Of a stretch of DNA of 64,000 nucleotides, positions 21,801-34,288 are shown piece after piece; the first letter of the stretch is position 1; each line of letters starts with the position of its first letter. The DNA comes from Mariannaea sp. PMI_226. Taxonomy: Eukaryota > Ascomycota > Sordariomycetes > Hypocreales > Nectriaceae. The stretch covers positions 806,001-870,000 of the forward strand of contig JANFOG010000014.1 in assembly GCA_024336345.1 (NCBI GenBank), given 5' to 3'. The notes below the pieces were generated by a model. It had not been told where the DNA came from. It ran no database searches and worked only from the letters and a program-made list of their open reading frames with translations. The position numbers were made by a program, and so were the translations under genes.

Positions 21801-23703
21801 CCAGCATCATTCGAGCGCCCATAGCCTTCAAAGCCAACCAAGCTTTGGCAGCATGACCTCGCCAAACCCAATTGGAATGCCTCATCAGCAGCAGCCGATT
21901 AGCGCCATTCCTACTTCCCAGGGCTTTTTTGACGGGGCCCCAGGTGCCCAAGGATCCTCAGGCCCTGGTTCGGGAAACGGAGATGGTTTTCGGGAAGAGG
22001 ACCTAGCCAACCTTTCCGCAGCTGAGCGCCAAGTGCTTGCAACTCTCCAGGGAGGTGCTCCTGGATCCGGTATCCCTCCGCCCATTGGCGCACCCGTTAT
22101 CGATGCCAACCTTCGCACAAATCTTCCCCAAACTGAGGAACTTCAACAGGACGATGAGGGTTTCAAAGAGCGTCTGCAAGAGTTTGAGAATTTGCGCGCC
22201 GGACGCGAAGCTGAGCAGATCCAAGACGAAGAGGATGAAGATAGCAGTGACGCCGCCGAGGAGTCCGAACCCAGCCCTGCTCCCGAGCAACTTGAACAGC
22301 GTGCAGAGCGAGCCCCTGCTCCAACTGGCAAGGCGGCTAAGGCAGCTAAACGCAAGGCTGCTGAAGAGGCTCTCTCGCTGACCCAGCAGGTCCAGAAGGC
22401 CCAAGCCGCTGCTGCTGCCGCCCAGATCTCGGAGCCTGGAATGCCCATGCCTTTCCCTCCTCCTATGCTGACGGGAACTCCTCTCCCTGCACCTACTGCA
22501 CAGCGAGCTCGTTCCAATCTCCCCGACCAATACAATCGATCTCAAACTGGAACCCCCGACACTGTGTCCTCGCAGCCACCCCCTCTGGCTCCCTGGGCCA
22601 AAGACCCCAGCACAGAATCACAGAAGGGCCCTAGCCTAAAGGAGATCCAGGAGGCTGAGGCCCGTAAGGCTGCCAAGGCCGAGGAGGCGGCTGCTGCTCT
22701 CCGACGAGCTGCCATGGAACAGGAAGCAGCTGCCCTTCGAGAGCGAGAGAAGGCCGCCGCCGCCGCCAGTCTGCCCGCTACTAGTACTTGGGCTCATGGC
22801 TCTCCAGCTCCTACAGGCAGCCCCTGGGTCAAGCCTGGACCTGCCAAGGGCCCTACTCCTACCACCTCTGCCTCATCAGGAAAGACCAAGACTTTGGCTG
22901 AGATCCAGCGAGAGGAAGAGCTCCGCAAGCAGAAGGCAAAGGACGCCATTATCCAATCTGGCGGTGCTCCCCCAGGCATCTCCAAGAGCTATGCCAACCT
23001 GGCAAGCAAGCCCGGCCAGCCTGCCCTGACCAATGCTGCCTCTGCTGCTGCCGCTGCTGCTGCTGCTGTTGCTGCCCCTCCTGGAGCCGGTTGGTCGACT
23101 GTCGGGGCTGGAGGTAAGGTCAAGATTCCAACTGGTCCCTCTGCCCAAGGCAGGTCAGTAAGCTCTACCAACATCAAGCCTGTCACATCGCCTATCAAGG
23201 CTATGTCTAAGCCTGTGGCTGTTAGCACGGGTGGCAAGGTAGATGCTATGGAGGAATTCAATAAGTGGGTTCACCGGGAGCTGTCCCGGGGTATTACAGG
23301 TGTTAATGACAGTAAGTTGCTCTGATTATTTCCAGCAGACTTGCCAGGCCACGAGTCCTAACTGATCTTTCTTTTTTTAGTCGCTACTTTCCAAGCCACA
23401 CTTGATGTACTTCCATTGGATACAGGCATTATCGCCGATGCAGTCTACGCCAACTCGACCACCATGGATGGCCGACACTTTGCTGAAGAATTCATCCGCC
23501 GCAAGAAGCAAGCCGAGCGTGGCATCGTCGAGAAGCAGCCATCTGCTGCCGAAGCGAAGTCGGGCGGTTCTGCCGGCGGCTGGAGTGAGGTTGCAAAGAA
23601 GGGTAGCGTCAGTACTGGTTCCCAGCAGCCCCGAGAATCTGATCCCAGCATGCAGACTGCCGGCTTCAAAGTCGTCCCTGGTCGCAAGAAGGGCAAGAAA
23701 TAA
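18809..23703 (+). CDS. GYF-domain protein, SMY2/GIGYF family (4 exons)
   Basis: A probable scaffold in translational repression, mRNA decay or vesicle traffic. Exons 18809-18918, 19298-19706, 19774-23311 and 23381-23703 give 1459 aa. Junctions are GT-AG with ACTAAC/CTAAC branch points, and the frame reads SGD-W-ARRDG, EEKE-AFTTE and VND-IATFQ. Exon 1 is only 110 nt. At residues 98-104 there is YTKEDLL followed by DMF, a canonical Y-x4-L-hydrophobic eIF4E/4EHP-binding motif. Residues about 200-700 are low-complexity Gly/Ser/Pro. The GYF domain is at about 707-770 (WVYLDPQGQVQGPF, then MNDWYKANFF). Behind it come a Gln-rich coiled coil, long Glu/Ala/Lys-rich helices (about 900-1100), repeated PW motifs (APWAK, SPWVK) and a poly-Ala run near 23033-23075. 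The basic end FKVVPGRKKGKK closes the protein. It is convergent with the TTC27-like gene. Confidence 0.93.
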
Positions 23704-24341
23704 AAGCCTTTTGTTTCCCATCGTCTAAGGAGTGGGAAGGACCAAAAGAGCAAAAAGAAAAAAGAAAAACTTAGCGGATTGGTACTCCTTTTGTTATCTA
23801 TACCTTGCCAAACAAAAAGCTTCGTCTTTGTGTTCTCTCCCCAATTTGGTTCAGGTTGGGCTGTCCAATTCACGTTGAACATGAACAGAATTTTTCAAGC
23901 CATTGTATTGAACAAGCGAGAGTTTTTTCTAGTCCTCGTGTATCATTATCAGAAACGTTGATGCAAGATTATGATGACAATGTCGATGTGGAAAAGAAAA
24001 CTTGGTTGCCAAAGGATGCGTCATGGGAGGCAAAGGAGAGGCACCGAGCAGTACAAGTTCATGTAGTCAATGAATGTCAAAAGCCAGCAAGCGCACTACT
24101 TCCTTACTTTCTGTTTATCGTGTATGCTTAAGTGATACATATTTTGTAGATGCTCATCCATTGCATCTAGTACAGGCCTCAGCTTGTGCAAGCGATCTTG
24201 GTTCATAATTCTTAAAACTCTTTGAACTCGTCACTTTGTAACGTGCTTTTTGTTCTATTAGTAAATTTCACGTCTCTCATAAAAACCATATCCCATTCAT
24301 TTTTCAACCCAGAATTTTCATGTCCTTCCGGCTCCCCCCTT
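23704..24341. other. Convergent 3' spacer, GYF gene / TTC27-like gene
   Basis: AT-rich region between two convergent stop codons that should contain both 3' UTRs and polyadenylation sites. Nothing else is visible. A 108-codon open frame across it lacks any family signature. Confidence 0.5.
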
Positions 24342-27300
24342 TCACGAAGTCTTCAGATTCTCCATGAGCCCTTCCAGCACCGTCCACCCATCACTCCCCT
24401 CCCAATTCTCCCTCGCCTTGCCCATCACGCTCCTCACCGCGCTCCTCGCCTTGCCCTTCCACTTAGGCCCGATCGCATCGACGTCCGGGCCCCAGTTCTC
24501 CAGCACCGACACCAGCGCGTCGGTGCGCTCAACCACCACTGCAAAAGCGTCCTTGTCGATTGTCCAGTCGGCTGTCTCACCGGCCGCGGTACCAGGGAGC
24601 AGTCCGCTCCCGGAGGAACCGATGGCGGCGCGCCAGGCTCGTTCGGCGGCCTCGATGGCTCCCGCGTGGTCCAGACGCCAACTGCGGAGGCGGGATACGA
24701 GCGTCCAGAGCTCGGAGCGCTTGGTGATGAGGGGGAGGATTTCCTCCTCGAACAGGCGCGTCACCAGACGCTCGGGCGATCCGCGGGGTGGCTCATAAAT
24801 GCCTGAGTTGGCGCTGCTGTCGCCGGGCAAGCGCTCCTTGTTGAGGACCACGTCCTGGAGCAGCGCGGTGAGCACATCGATATCAAAGGCATCTTCGGAC
24901 TTGCGGATGCGGATGATGTGCTTGAGGGCCAGGACCATGTCGGGAATCGAGGCCGGGCGCATGCGAGATGCGAGGGTCACGACGTTATCCCAGATACGCC
25001 AGTTGTCGTGAGCGATGGAAGCGCCCTTCTTGTAGGCCGCGAGGGATTGGGCGAGGAGCTTGGAAGGATCTTCGCGAGGGCTCTTCTCCTTGACTGCAGA
25101 GATATCATCTTCGTCGTCGGCCACCGTTTCATCTTCCTCTCCATTCTTCTCCTCTTCATGATCACCCTTGGTCTCTTTACTGGCCACCTCCACATACAGA
25201 CTCCAGAGTGCACTACCCAAGTTACTCCATGTCCTCGCGTCCTCACCTCCGGCCGTATCAGTTGCACATCCAATCGACCGGTTGAACGCCTCAGCGGCAT
25301 CCTCGAACTGACCCAGCCGCAAGCTGATATCTCCAAGACGGCTCCACATGTCCGGGCTCAGGCGATTCACCGAGGTGGCCTTCTTGTAGGCGTCACGGGC
25401 CTTCTCCCAAGCCTTGGCCTGGACGTAGTGCTCACCTAGGGACTTCTGAGCGCGGGCGTAGCGCTGCTTGGAGATCTCCCAGGCTCGCTCGTAGTGCGCG
25501 GGCTCGTTCTCGATATCACCAAGGATACACCACAAACGGGGGGCGTTGGGGGGCGCAGGTTGTCGTTCTGGGCCAGAGAAGTCCGTGGCCTTGAGGTGCA
25601 TGGCGTCTTCATTGCTGATACCCTCGTCGTCGGCATCCACAGTGGCGTCGGACTGTCCCGTTCTCTGGAACAGGCGCCATCGGATGATGCCCTTAGCCTT
25701 CTCCTCGCCGCCACTACCACGGCCATCTTCGTCCTCCGCGGCAGCGCTGCTGGCGAGACACAGGGCAACTTCGGCCCATAGGCGCAGACGCTTGAAGATT
25801 TCGAGAGCAGACGCCAACGAGCCGACGCCAGCCCAGGCGTAGGCGAGTTCGGACTCAAGGTGCCATCGGGGAGGAGACGAGAGAGCGTGGATGTACTGAA
25901 GACGAACGTGAGCGGGAGCAGACTCTGACGCCTTGGCGGCGGGGAGGAAGGTTGTAGGCCTGCTTGGCTCTGCGGCTGGAACCTGGTCTGGGGCAGTGAC
26001 CTGGATGACGGGGGCGTCGGAGCCAGCGGCATCCTCAGTCTTGGGCTGCTCCTTCTGAGCTTCGGCTGTGGTGTCAGTCAGCACTTGGTCTGCCACGGCC
26101 TGCATCTGCAAAACACCACGCTCGACCGTTCTGCTTCGGTGGACCTCGATTCGGGAGCGGACAAGGAGGGCCTGGGTGTAAATCTGCCAGTTAGTTGACT
26201 TGTCCGATATGACACGGACGGCAAAGGGAAGGATCTCCTCCGACGTGAGCGTGTCCAGTGGCGAGAAGGCATCCTTCAGAGTCGCCTCAGTGAGGAGAAT
26301 GATCTGGTCGAGCGGAGACAGCTGGGGTTGGTCGTCGGGGGTGAGGTCGGCTAGGGCAGCAGGTAGAGCTACTTTGGGATCCGTCTCGTCCTGGCTCTTG
26401 GTAAAGTGAATCTCTTCGAGGAGCGTATCGTTGTTCAGTGGGAGGGCTTCGGGTCTGGCTTCCTGCTCTTCGTCGTCGGCATCTTCCTCGTCTGAAGTGC
26501 TGACGCCACTCTTAGCGAGGACGACCAGCTGGCTGATATTCTTCTCCTGGAACTTTGTCCTCTTTCCTAAGGCACCAGAGAGCGCGTACACGAGGCCACT
26601 AAATTGGGCGGCCTCCTTGAGGGTCTCTCTGGCCTTGTCGTCGCGGCCGAGAAGGATGTAGTTGTTAGCGGCCTCAACCAAGAACTGAGCTTTCTCGTCC
26701 TTGCTCCATGCGTCATCTTCCGCAGTCGACCATACCTCCTCGCTGAGAACAAGAGAACGGACATCAGCAACGCCATCGAGAATCTTAGTGACTAGTGAAG
26801 GGACTTCGCTCCATTGAGAACTGCGGGTGAAGTTGGAACCGGGGCCAAGACTCGGCTGGGTCAAGAGCTTGTAGTGCCAGACATGTACACGCAACCTCAC
26901 CCAGGCGAGGCTGTACTTTAGCTTTCCTTCATCAGCGGGGATCTCCACGACATCAGAGTCGACATTGGCCAAGACGTCAGCGAGAATGAATCTGGCGAGG
27001 GCAAAAAGTTCCAGGTGTGGGATGTAAGCGTATGGTGAGACACCATCAGCTTCAAGCTTCTGAAGACAAGTCCTGCGAAGCGTGTCGAGCGTGGCAGTCG
27101 ACGACGATTGCGCTTGCTGCGCATCAGCCCAAGCCTTGGTCAAGCAAGAGTTGAGAGCATCGGCATCCGGGAGAACAGGGCCGGTGACGTTGGCCTGGAG
27201 GAAAGCATTAAAGGCAGCAAGGCCAACCGCCAGCACGCCAGCCGTGTTTGCACGCGCCAGCGAGACGACATGGCCAGACGCAGACCCGCCCAAAGCGGCA

Positions 27301-27533
27301 TGACGAGCAAAGGCATCGATCAGACAAGAGGCATCCGAGTCCCGGACCAGGGTCGGGCTCGGTGCTGAAGCCGGGACCGGGGTCGGGATCGGGGCCGGAG
27401 CCTCTGTAGTTGCAACCTGCATCGCCGGGGTGGAGGCCACGCCGGGGGCGGACGCCGAAGGTCCGAGAGACAAAAGAATGGAGGCGTACTGCCCAGAGCG
27501 CAGGGCAGTGCCACACCACGTCGGTGCGGACAT
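24342..27533 (-). CDS. TPR protein, TTC27/Emw1-like
   Basis: A single exon of 1063 aa starting at ATG 27533. The N-terminal two-thirds are alpha-helical with acidic linkers (DEEDADDEEQEARPEA near residue 350). The tetratricopeptide block at about 655-790 contains the family-typical RLWCILGDIENEPAHYERAW, followed by the TPR units SKQRYARAQKSLGEHY, AWEKARDAYKKATSVNRLSP and DMWSRLGDISLRLGQFEDAA. The next TPRs are separated by a highly acidic insert (EEEKNGEEDETVADDEDD). The later SLAAYKKGASIAHDNWRIWDN continues the fold. This arrangement matches TTC27/Emw1. The yeast member is essential, and a cell-integrity role is reported from genetics there; the biochemical role is unclear. The gene has no introns over 3.2 kb. 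It is convergent with the GYF gene, with a very long empty upstream region. Confidence 0.88.
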   Translation of the reverse strand: MSAPTWCGTALRSGQYASILLSLGPSASAPGVASTPAMQVATTEAPAPIPTPVPASAPSPTLVRDSDASCLIDAFARHAALGGSASGHVVSLARANTAGVLAVGLAAFNAFLQANVTGPVLPDADALNSCLTKAWADAQQAQSSSTATLDTLRRTCLQKLEADGVSPYAYIPHLELFALARFILADVLANVDSDVVEIPADEGKLKYSLAWVRLRVHVWHYKLLTQPSLGPGSNFTRSSQWSEVPSLVTKILDGVADVRSLVLSEEVWSTAEDDAWSKDEKAQFLVEAANNYILLGRDDKARETLKEAAQFSGLVYALSGALGKRTKFQEKNISQLVVLAKSGVSTSDEEDADDEEQEARPEALPLNNDTLLEEIHFTKSQDETDPKVALPAALADLTPDDQPQLSPLDQIILLTEATLKDAFSPLDTLTSEEILPFAVRVISDKSTNWQIYTQALLVRSRIEVHRSRTVERGVLQMQAVADQVLTDTTAEAQKEQPKTEDAAGSDAPVIQVTAPDQVPAAEPSRPTTFLPAAKASESAPAHVRLQYIHALSSPPRWHLESELAYAWAGVGSLASALEIFKRLRLWAEVALCLASSAAAEDEDGRGSGGEEKAKGIIRWRLFQRTGQSDATVDADDEGISNEDAMHLKATDFSGPERQPAPPNAPRLWCILGDIENEPAHYERAWEISKQRYARAQKSLGEHYVQAKAWEKARDAYKKATSVNRLSPDMWSRLGDISLRLGQFEDAAEAFNRSIGCATDTAGGEDARTWSNLGSALWSLYVEVASKETKGDHEEEKNGEEDETVADDEDDISAVKEKSPREDPSKLLAQSLAAYKKGASIAHDNWRIWDNVVTLASRMRPASIPDMVLALKHIIRIRKSEDAFDIDVLTALLQDVVLNKERLPGDSSANSGIYEPPRGSPERLVTRLFEEEILPLITKRSELWTLVSRLRSWRLDHAGAIEAAERAWRAAIGSSGSGLLPGTAAGETADWTIDKDAFAVVVERTDALVSVLENWGPDVDAIGPKWKGKARSAVRSVMGKARENWEGSDGWTVLEGLMENLKTS

Positions 27534-30500
27534 GGCTGACTGCGTTGTATCTCTAGTCTAGAAGGAGGCAAAGGGATGACTTTTAAAAACGAGAGGGAAA
27601 AAGAGGCCCAGAAACAAGGTGTGTGATCTGCCCTCGTTTGAGCGTGCCCCGGCACAGAAAAGAGTCTTGGTGTGGTGCGAGGTTGTCTTGGTGTTTGTTG
27701 CCTCAGGGTATAAAACACAACTGCTGCGGACTACACTTCTTCGAGGGTCAAAGTGGTGTAGGGTAAGGGTACCAAAGAAACGACAAAAAGACCTTGTTTC
27801 TTTTTAGGTGGGTGCAGTACGTATTGCAGTGTATTCGCAGGGTAATTTGAAACAAGGTATCGTGTGATGTATTGTAATGTAATGTAAGTATCTGATTGTG
27901 TGCGTTTAATTTTTGTGCGGCTCCTTCATTTGTGTGTGGGTAGAATTTTTTTTTTACAAGCCCGTCTCCGCTTCTCTCTCTCTCTTACAGCTCGTCTCAG
28001 TACAGCTCAACTCAGTTTAATTTCATAGTGACATTTTTTGCAGTAGCCGTGACAGTGAATTGCAAAAAAAATAATTTAACAGTGACAGTTCGGCCGGCGT
28101 CCGTCTGTGTTCTCTGGTCTGTTTCACCTCGGATGTTCTTTTGCCTTCCAAGATTCCCCTTCCCTAATCTCTTTCCCTTCAGCTTAGAAAATTTCCTTTA
28201 CTATTATTTTTTCCTTGATTCTCACACCCCCCCAATTCTCGTACAAGAATGTAGTTTATTACCTCTTTTTAAAATCCATCCAAAAGACGTCATTATGGGC
28301 TCCCCTTCTGCCCGCCCGCCCCATGCAAGACCCAGTAAGACCCAGAAAATCACGTAATATCAAGCAGTCAAACAAGCAACCCTCTTTTGCTCCTGGAATT
28401 ACGGATAGAATCCTTGAATTTTGCGTTGTCCTTTGTAGATCTGGTGCTGTCTTGGCCCGCCCACCGTCCCGTCCCCTGATTTCGTCTAAAACTGAGGATC
28501 ACGGCTGTCAGGCGGAGTTGGTTGCACCCGTGGGTGGTGTGTTGTATACTGGCGTGTCTCGAGATGATGATGGAGGGGTTACTTTTTAGGGCTGAGAGCC
28601 GCCTACCTTACATGACATACAGCATTGGGATAGATGGAGAGCTAGATAGATACAATACGTTCAGCAGTTAACGAGAGCCGAGTAGTTTTTCTTGGTGTTA
28701 GGTCAAACTGCACTACACATTTACACACCCATACCCCATGTAGTTATCATATATGTTCTCGGAAGTGCTTGTATCAGACGACGTCGCTACGAGGTTACGG
28801 GCGGGGAGATGAGTCTCTATTTGCCGCCAAGAACGCCTAGAGGCTTTCACATGTCAATCTCTCAAGCGTTGAATGAAGAAGAAAAAATTGAAAAAATTGT
28901 GATGGGTGGCTTCGCGTGTAAGATATTGCAGGCATTAGGAAGTAGTGTGAAGTGCCACGATGGATCGCCTCATTACCCTAGGACAGTATACGTACAGTGT
29001 TCTTACTAGCAATTAATCACGCAACACGAGAGAACGACTCCACCATCCGCACTGTCTTTTACCCTTCTGAGAGTTTCCGAGTGGGCAGTTCCGCGAAAAG
29101 CCCGTGTTCTTATTGGATATCTATGAAAATATCAAACTACAAGTCTGCTCACCGTCTTCTTGAGTCCCAGGAGGCCACTCCACTTGGAGGGGAGAAAAAA
29201 AAAATTCAACAAAATTGCTCTCAACTCTCTGTTTCAAGATGTCCCCTTGCAAAAGTCTCGCCGATCATCAATTCGTGAAAATTCAGACGTCGAATATCCA
29301 TGCGGCTGTGGCCAATTGCCCCAAGCTTGTGGATCCTCGTGGCTCAGTCAATCATAACCGCCGTTTGTCACGGAGCTGCACCAATACATGAGATGTATGT
29401 ACCGTACGCCACCTCAAACGGACCCAATAGGGAATCAACCAACCAGACAACACAAAAGAGCGATGAACCCGCACCACCATCTGTTGAGATGCGGCGCCGC
29501 CTGTGTTGAAATTGTGGAACTAAGAAAACGGAGTCATACCGTCGTCCTTCGTGGCCCCAATGAGCTGCATGTCGAAGCGTTGGCTTGCTCCGTTGCAATG
29601 ATGTTGGCCTTGGCGTTACGTTCGCAAAACGCCGTCTTTTGTTAGATGGGGTACTTTGTCCTCCGTCCAGTTCTCGAAACGCATTGGCCCCTGGTCGCAG
29701 TGAGATGGAAAAGCCTCTCCCGTTCCTTCAAGCCAGGATTCATGGCCGGTCTCGTGACCCGGCAGTAATCGCCGTGCTCCGAGTTATTATAGGTGTCCTT
29801 CCCCCCCTCCCCTGCCCATTCCCTGCGGTTGACTTTTGTTTCTTATACTACCTACTACAATCAATAATAGCATTACGACTTATCTCCGACACACAGGGTC
29901 TTTTCATTGCAAAAGCCTGGACCACCAAGGACTTCGATAGATTGCCAAGCGAGCAGGGTTGCAAGGTGGTGCAGCTCAACAGAAGTCGGTCAAGTCAACC
30001 ACCTTCAATTGATAGGTCATCCATCGCTGGAAAAGTGGAGGCTATTCAAAGTACATATTCGGTCCCGCTGAGAAGAAATGAGTCGCGACGTTCAGAGGAA
30101 CGGCGATGGGGCGAAAGAATCATCTCAAACGTACCAGCGGGGGCCACTTATGGGACGGTGTCGGCGACCAGAGTCAGTGACAAATAGCAAGCTCCTTACA
30201 CTGCAATGCAACGGACGCAGTACGGATCCGGTGCACACTAAATTTTTTTACTGCTCACCAGTAATCGGTTTACAGAACGGTGGAGCCTCACAGGCATTCC
30301 GCTGCTCGTACTGTCTTCTTGTTCGCGCATTTCGTACTCCGTACTCCGTAGGCAGTACTACGTTCCGTCTGCGTGAATATTTCTCTGTACGTACTGAAGC
30401 AAGTACCGTATGTCATACGATGTGCATGAGCTGCAAACCCTCTTCGTCTTTGCGTTAGCGGGAACCTGATTACCTCCGAGCCAATGAAACTGACGGGCAA

Positions 30501-32507
30501 TTCGAAGTGGCTAACTATTTTTTTGCCTCTTCAACTTCAAGAAGAGGTGACCGTCTGTGTTGTTTGTTTGTTGGCTTTCGGTTGGTCATCTAACTACTGT
30601 AGCCTCTCATTATAATTGCCTAGGGCATTCGGTAACTTGGGAAATTTTCCGGGTATGAAGGGAGTACCTACCATGCGCCGATCTTGGTCCTCTGCCGCCC
30701 AGCTGATCGGATTACAGTCCGAGGAAACCGTGATATGGGAATCACGCCATAGACAATGCAGCAGCGTGAACCAGCTGAGAGGTAACATTCGAGGAGAGTT
30801 ACGGATCGGTTCATGAGGCCCTTGGCCGGGTTGCGCAGTGGCCATACAGGAAAACAGTACCGTAATAGGTCAGAGTATCCCAGTAGTCGGTGTGCCTACC
30901 ATAATTTGGCGCCTCTTATGGTAACTTGCCGCCGGCTTCTGATCATGGAGGGGCGGCGAAGCCGTAATGGACGGGGGGTGTGAACCCTGACCTGGGACGG
31001 GACGGCGTCTGTAGCCAGACAAGGGTGCTAGTAGTTCACAGCCTGCATCAATCCCTGGCGTTCGAAGCAACTCCGTGTGGCACAGAAAAAGGTCCGTCAA
31101 GTGGATCCCGTCTTGATTACTCCGGAGGGATGTCAGATGTACCATGTACCCGACGCAGCAAGAATTGAATCCGTAGAGCCTCGGATAAGGTTGTTGGATG
31201 GCGAGTCAGAAACTTCAGCTCAAGAAACAGGATTCCAAGTTGACTGACTCTTTCAAAAATCCATCGGAGGGAAGAAATGCCATTGAAAGACGGAAGAATG
31301 ATCTTTGGAATGGAAACACACCAGGAAACGGAGGAGTGGCGTGAAGAGATAATATCCTTTGTACCATTCTTCACACCAGAATGGTACTACGGCAATGCCA
31401 CTTCAGAGGGACTTCGAGATACTTTCAAGTCCCACGAAAGATCACTGACGCATTAGGTTCCTTCCTGGTAGCTAGGTAATTGGGGCATGCCATGCAGTGG
31501 ACCTGAATACCGTATTGTTGCGGGCCAGGACTTGATCTTTCATGGAATTGGACATGGGTAACCGCACGTGATCGGACCGGTAGCGACGGCTCGTCTCCAT
31601 ATCGTTTTTCTTTGGACAGTATATATCAAATTGCGAGGTAGTCGTTGTGTGGCAGAAAATACCTGGAGAGTGGAAGGAACCTTTACCCGTTTACGGAGGA
31701 GAGGCTTGGTATTGATGTTGCCGACTTCATACGCAACCAACAACTCAAGGTTTCGATGGACTGAGTTCATACTTCGACCGGGCTTCGGGATTCACATGGA
31801 TAAACTGACACTGTTGAAGCCTCATCCGTATTCGACTTGGTGCTCTGGCTAATGACAGGCTTCCTTTCCCAGGCGACACCCTGTACTCGCAGATATTGGA
31901 GAAAGCTAAGACGCAAGTTCGCTATACATTCAACACACCTTACCCCAGACTCGGATCGGAGATGGCACACGCAATTTCCCCGCGGTGCCAGGAACAAGGG
32001 CGCCAGGCTGATGAGGGGGATGCATCTAATGGGCTTCTGAGTTTGTTCTTGTTTTATTTCGATACACCAAGTCATGACTTGGACGAAAAGCGGTGTTTCT
32101 TTCGGCAGACGAATCAGCTTGGGGTTAATTCAGACGATTTACGATACATAGTGAAAGAAGACACAAGCTATCATTGTTTTATCCAACACTTTCTCAAGCA
32201 ACAGACGCTTTCTTTGATCCAATGCGGAGTGCTTCGAGACTTACAGTATACTTTCGAGACAATGAAGTCATGTTGTCGCCATTGCCGCCGGTCAACCCAT
32301 ACCATGGTGCATGACTGTGGAGAGACTGCGGAGTAGCAGTCGAGATTTACTGATCAATCAACTATACTATTCGTTCGCTGGTTGGCGGCTGGTGTCATGC
32401 TTGTTGATAGCATTCGCTCTGATGCACTCTAACATGGTTTTTGAGCTGCCAGCAAGGATCATGTTGCATAAGCTGAACTGACAGACTAACTAGCAATTAG
32501 TTAATGC

Positions 32508-32523
32508 GTGTGTGTGTGTGTGT
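32508..32523. repeat. GT dinucleotide microsatellite
   Basis: Eight uninterrupted GT units in non-coding DNA. Confidence 0.85.
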
Positions 32524-34250
32524 ATCCCCTTCGCCGGGGATGTTCTGGAACATCGGTGTTCTTGCTGCCTAGATCTTTGGCCGAACCCGATTCGACGGCC
32601 AACACAACATGTATTGTTTGTTGGAGTACTACAAGGTTTGTCAGGTCGAGGTGATATTGGGGAAGTTGACGCCAAGGGTTGGAGTGCAGCGGGAACTGTG
32701 TGCTTTTTGGGAAGTGTGTGAGTGGACCTGTTTAGCTAGGAACATGGGAGAAAATGGGTGGGATGCAGAGCATCTGCCGTATTTTAGGTAGTCAGTCACT
32801 AAGTACCTTCATGTGACCTTGCGATGAAATGGGGACCTTGTCCATAGTAAATGAACGACGACTTGGAATCACTGGGATTGAAGGTGACAGACAATGTGAT
32901 GCTAATCAAGTCGATGATAGGCTGGCTGTGAGGGGGAGCTGATGATGAAGCAAAGTAAAGGAACGCAATGTCAGTAGAAAGGGGGTCATCTAGCAAGATA
33001 GCGTAAGATTTCCTCGTTGAGCAAGGGAAGGAGGAGCGGATGGTATGTGGTGTGAGGGAAAACTGCGTACAGACCGATTTCTACCGATGAGGATGAGATT
33101 CAGGATTCACCAGTTGAAAGTTTATTCTTAAGGAGCCTGCCATGAATTGGCCTTCTCGAATGCTTCTATTCATTCTGTCTGCGAGTGTGTCTCGTTTTGA
33201 CTCCTTGGGCGATGATCACTCCAAGCTGGGTCGGCCACGTTTATTAGCTGGCAGGATGCTGCAGAAGGAGGTACCTACAGTAGGTAGGGTAGCACAGTAA
33301 GCGCCTATCTACCTAGCCAGCACGCGACATACTCAACCGTAGCCCTCTGGGCCTGCGGGTAGCTGCACCCAGCCAGAACCACATTGCCGGGACTTCATTG
33401 CTGGTGCGGGGAATATGAAATCTGACCAGTTGAAGCAAGGGTCTCTCTCAGCTCATCCTTCCACCTCTTACGTTTATTGCATGAGCTCCCTACCTACCTT
33501 ACCTTGTGTAGAGTGTACAGAGGACATCCATAGATACCTTAGTGTTGCAATCTGCACATACCTACCTACAGTCCCTGTGCAGAGGGTTGAAGCGGTGCAT
33601 GGACAACAGCGAGTTCCGCTTCCCCTAGCACCCTCTGTTATCCACGCTAGCGGATGCTGGCGCCTGCAGCTCCAACTAATCAGGCAGGTGGTGAAATGCT
33701 CGACTATGACGTCAGGCAGTCCTGCTCTCTACCACATGAAAACGAACCAACATGGCTCCACTTGCATTCCCCCAGTACAGGCACAGGTAATTACTGGCCG
33801 AAGGTACTGTATTCGCCTCTAAGTCAGCCACGGCCAACCAGCAAAAACCTCTACCCTCCGTCGTGTGTGGAGCTGTAAGAGAAGGCTGCACAGCAATGTC
33901 TGCACTATCATGACCCACGCTCTTGTCCATAGCCTTGCCCGGGGATCTGGTTGGCCTATGGCCAGGGAGCGGACCATGTGCTGGGCTCCAAGATTGCCCC
34001 CTTCGCATGGAAGGAGGTTATGTTGTTGGTACATACCCAGTGATTAATTACCCCGTACTTGCCCAGACACTTGCCAGGTTGCGGCTGCGGCAGCTGTTTG
34101 CGATACCCTTACCGTATACCGTTACTCAGCGCATTTGTAGGCGAGGAGAAGGTAAATGACAAGTTTGCCCGACAGTTGATTAGGACCAGGACCACTGAAG
34201 GACCACTGTGAGCAACCCCATCTACCATAATACATGACATCTCGGCCATT

Positions 34251-34288
34251 CTCCAGCGGCTCCAGCAGACTCCAGCAGACTCCACCGT
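34251..34288. repeat. CTCCAGCAGA decamer tandem
   Basis: Two perfect CTCCAGCAGA units (34260-34279), preceded by CTCCAGCGG and followed by CTCCACCG. Confidence 0.75.

Noticed and set aside
22003..22545. 180-codon minus-strand frame opposite the GYF gene
   Set aside because: Shadow of low-complexity coding sequence; no domain.
29585..30187. 200-codon frame in the large gap
   Set aside because: No motif, random-looking composition and no supporting splice context.
31896..32336. 146-codon frame in the large gap
   Set aside because: No recognisable domain; Cys/His near the end (SCCRHCRRSTHTM) looked zinc-finger-like but has no proper spacing.
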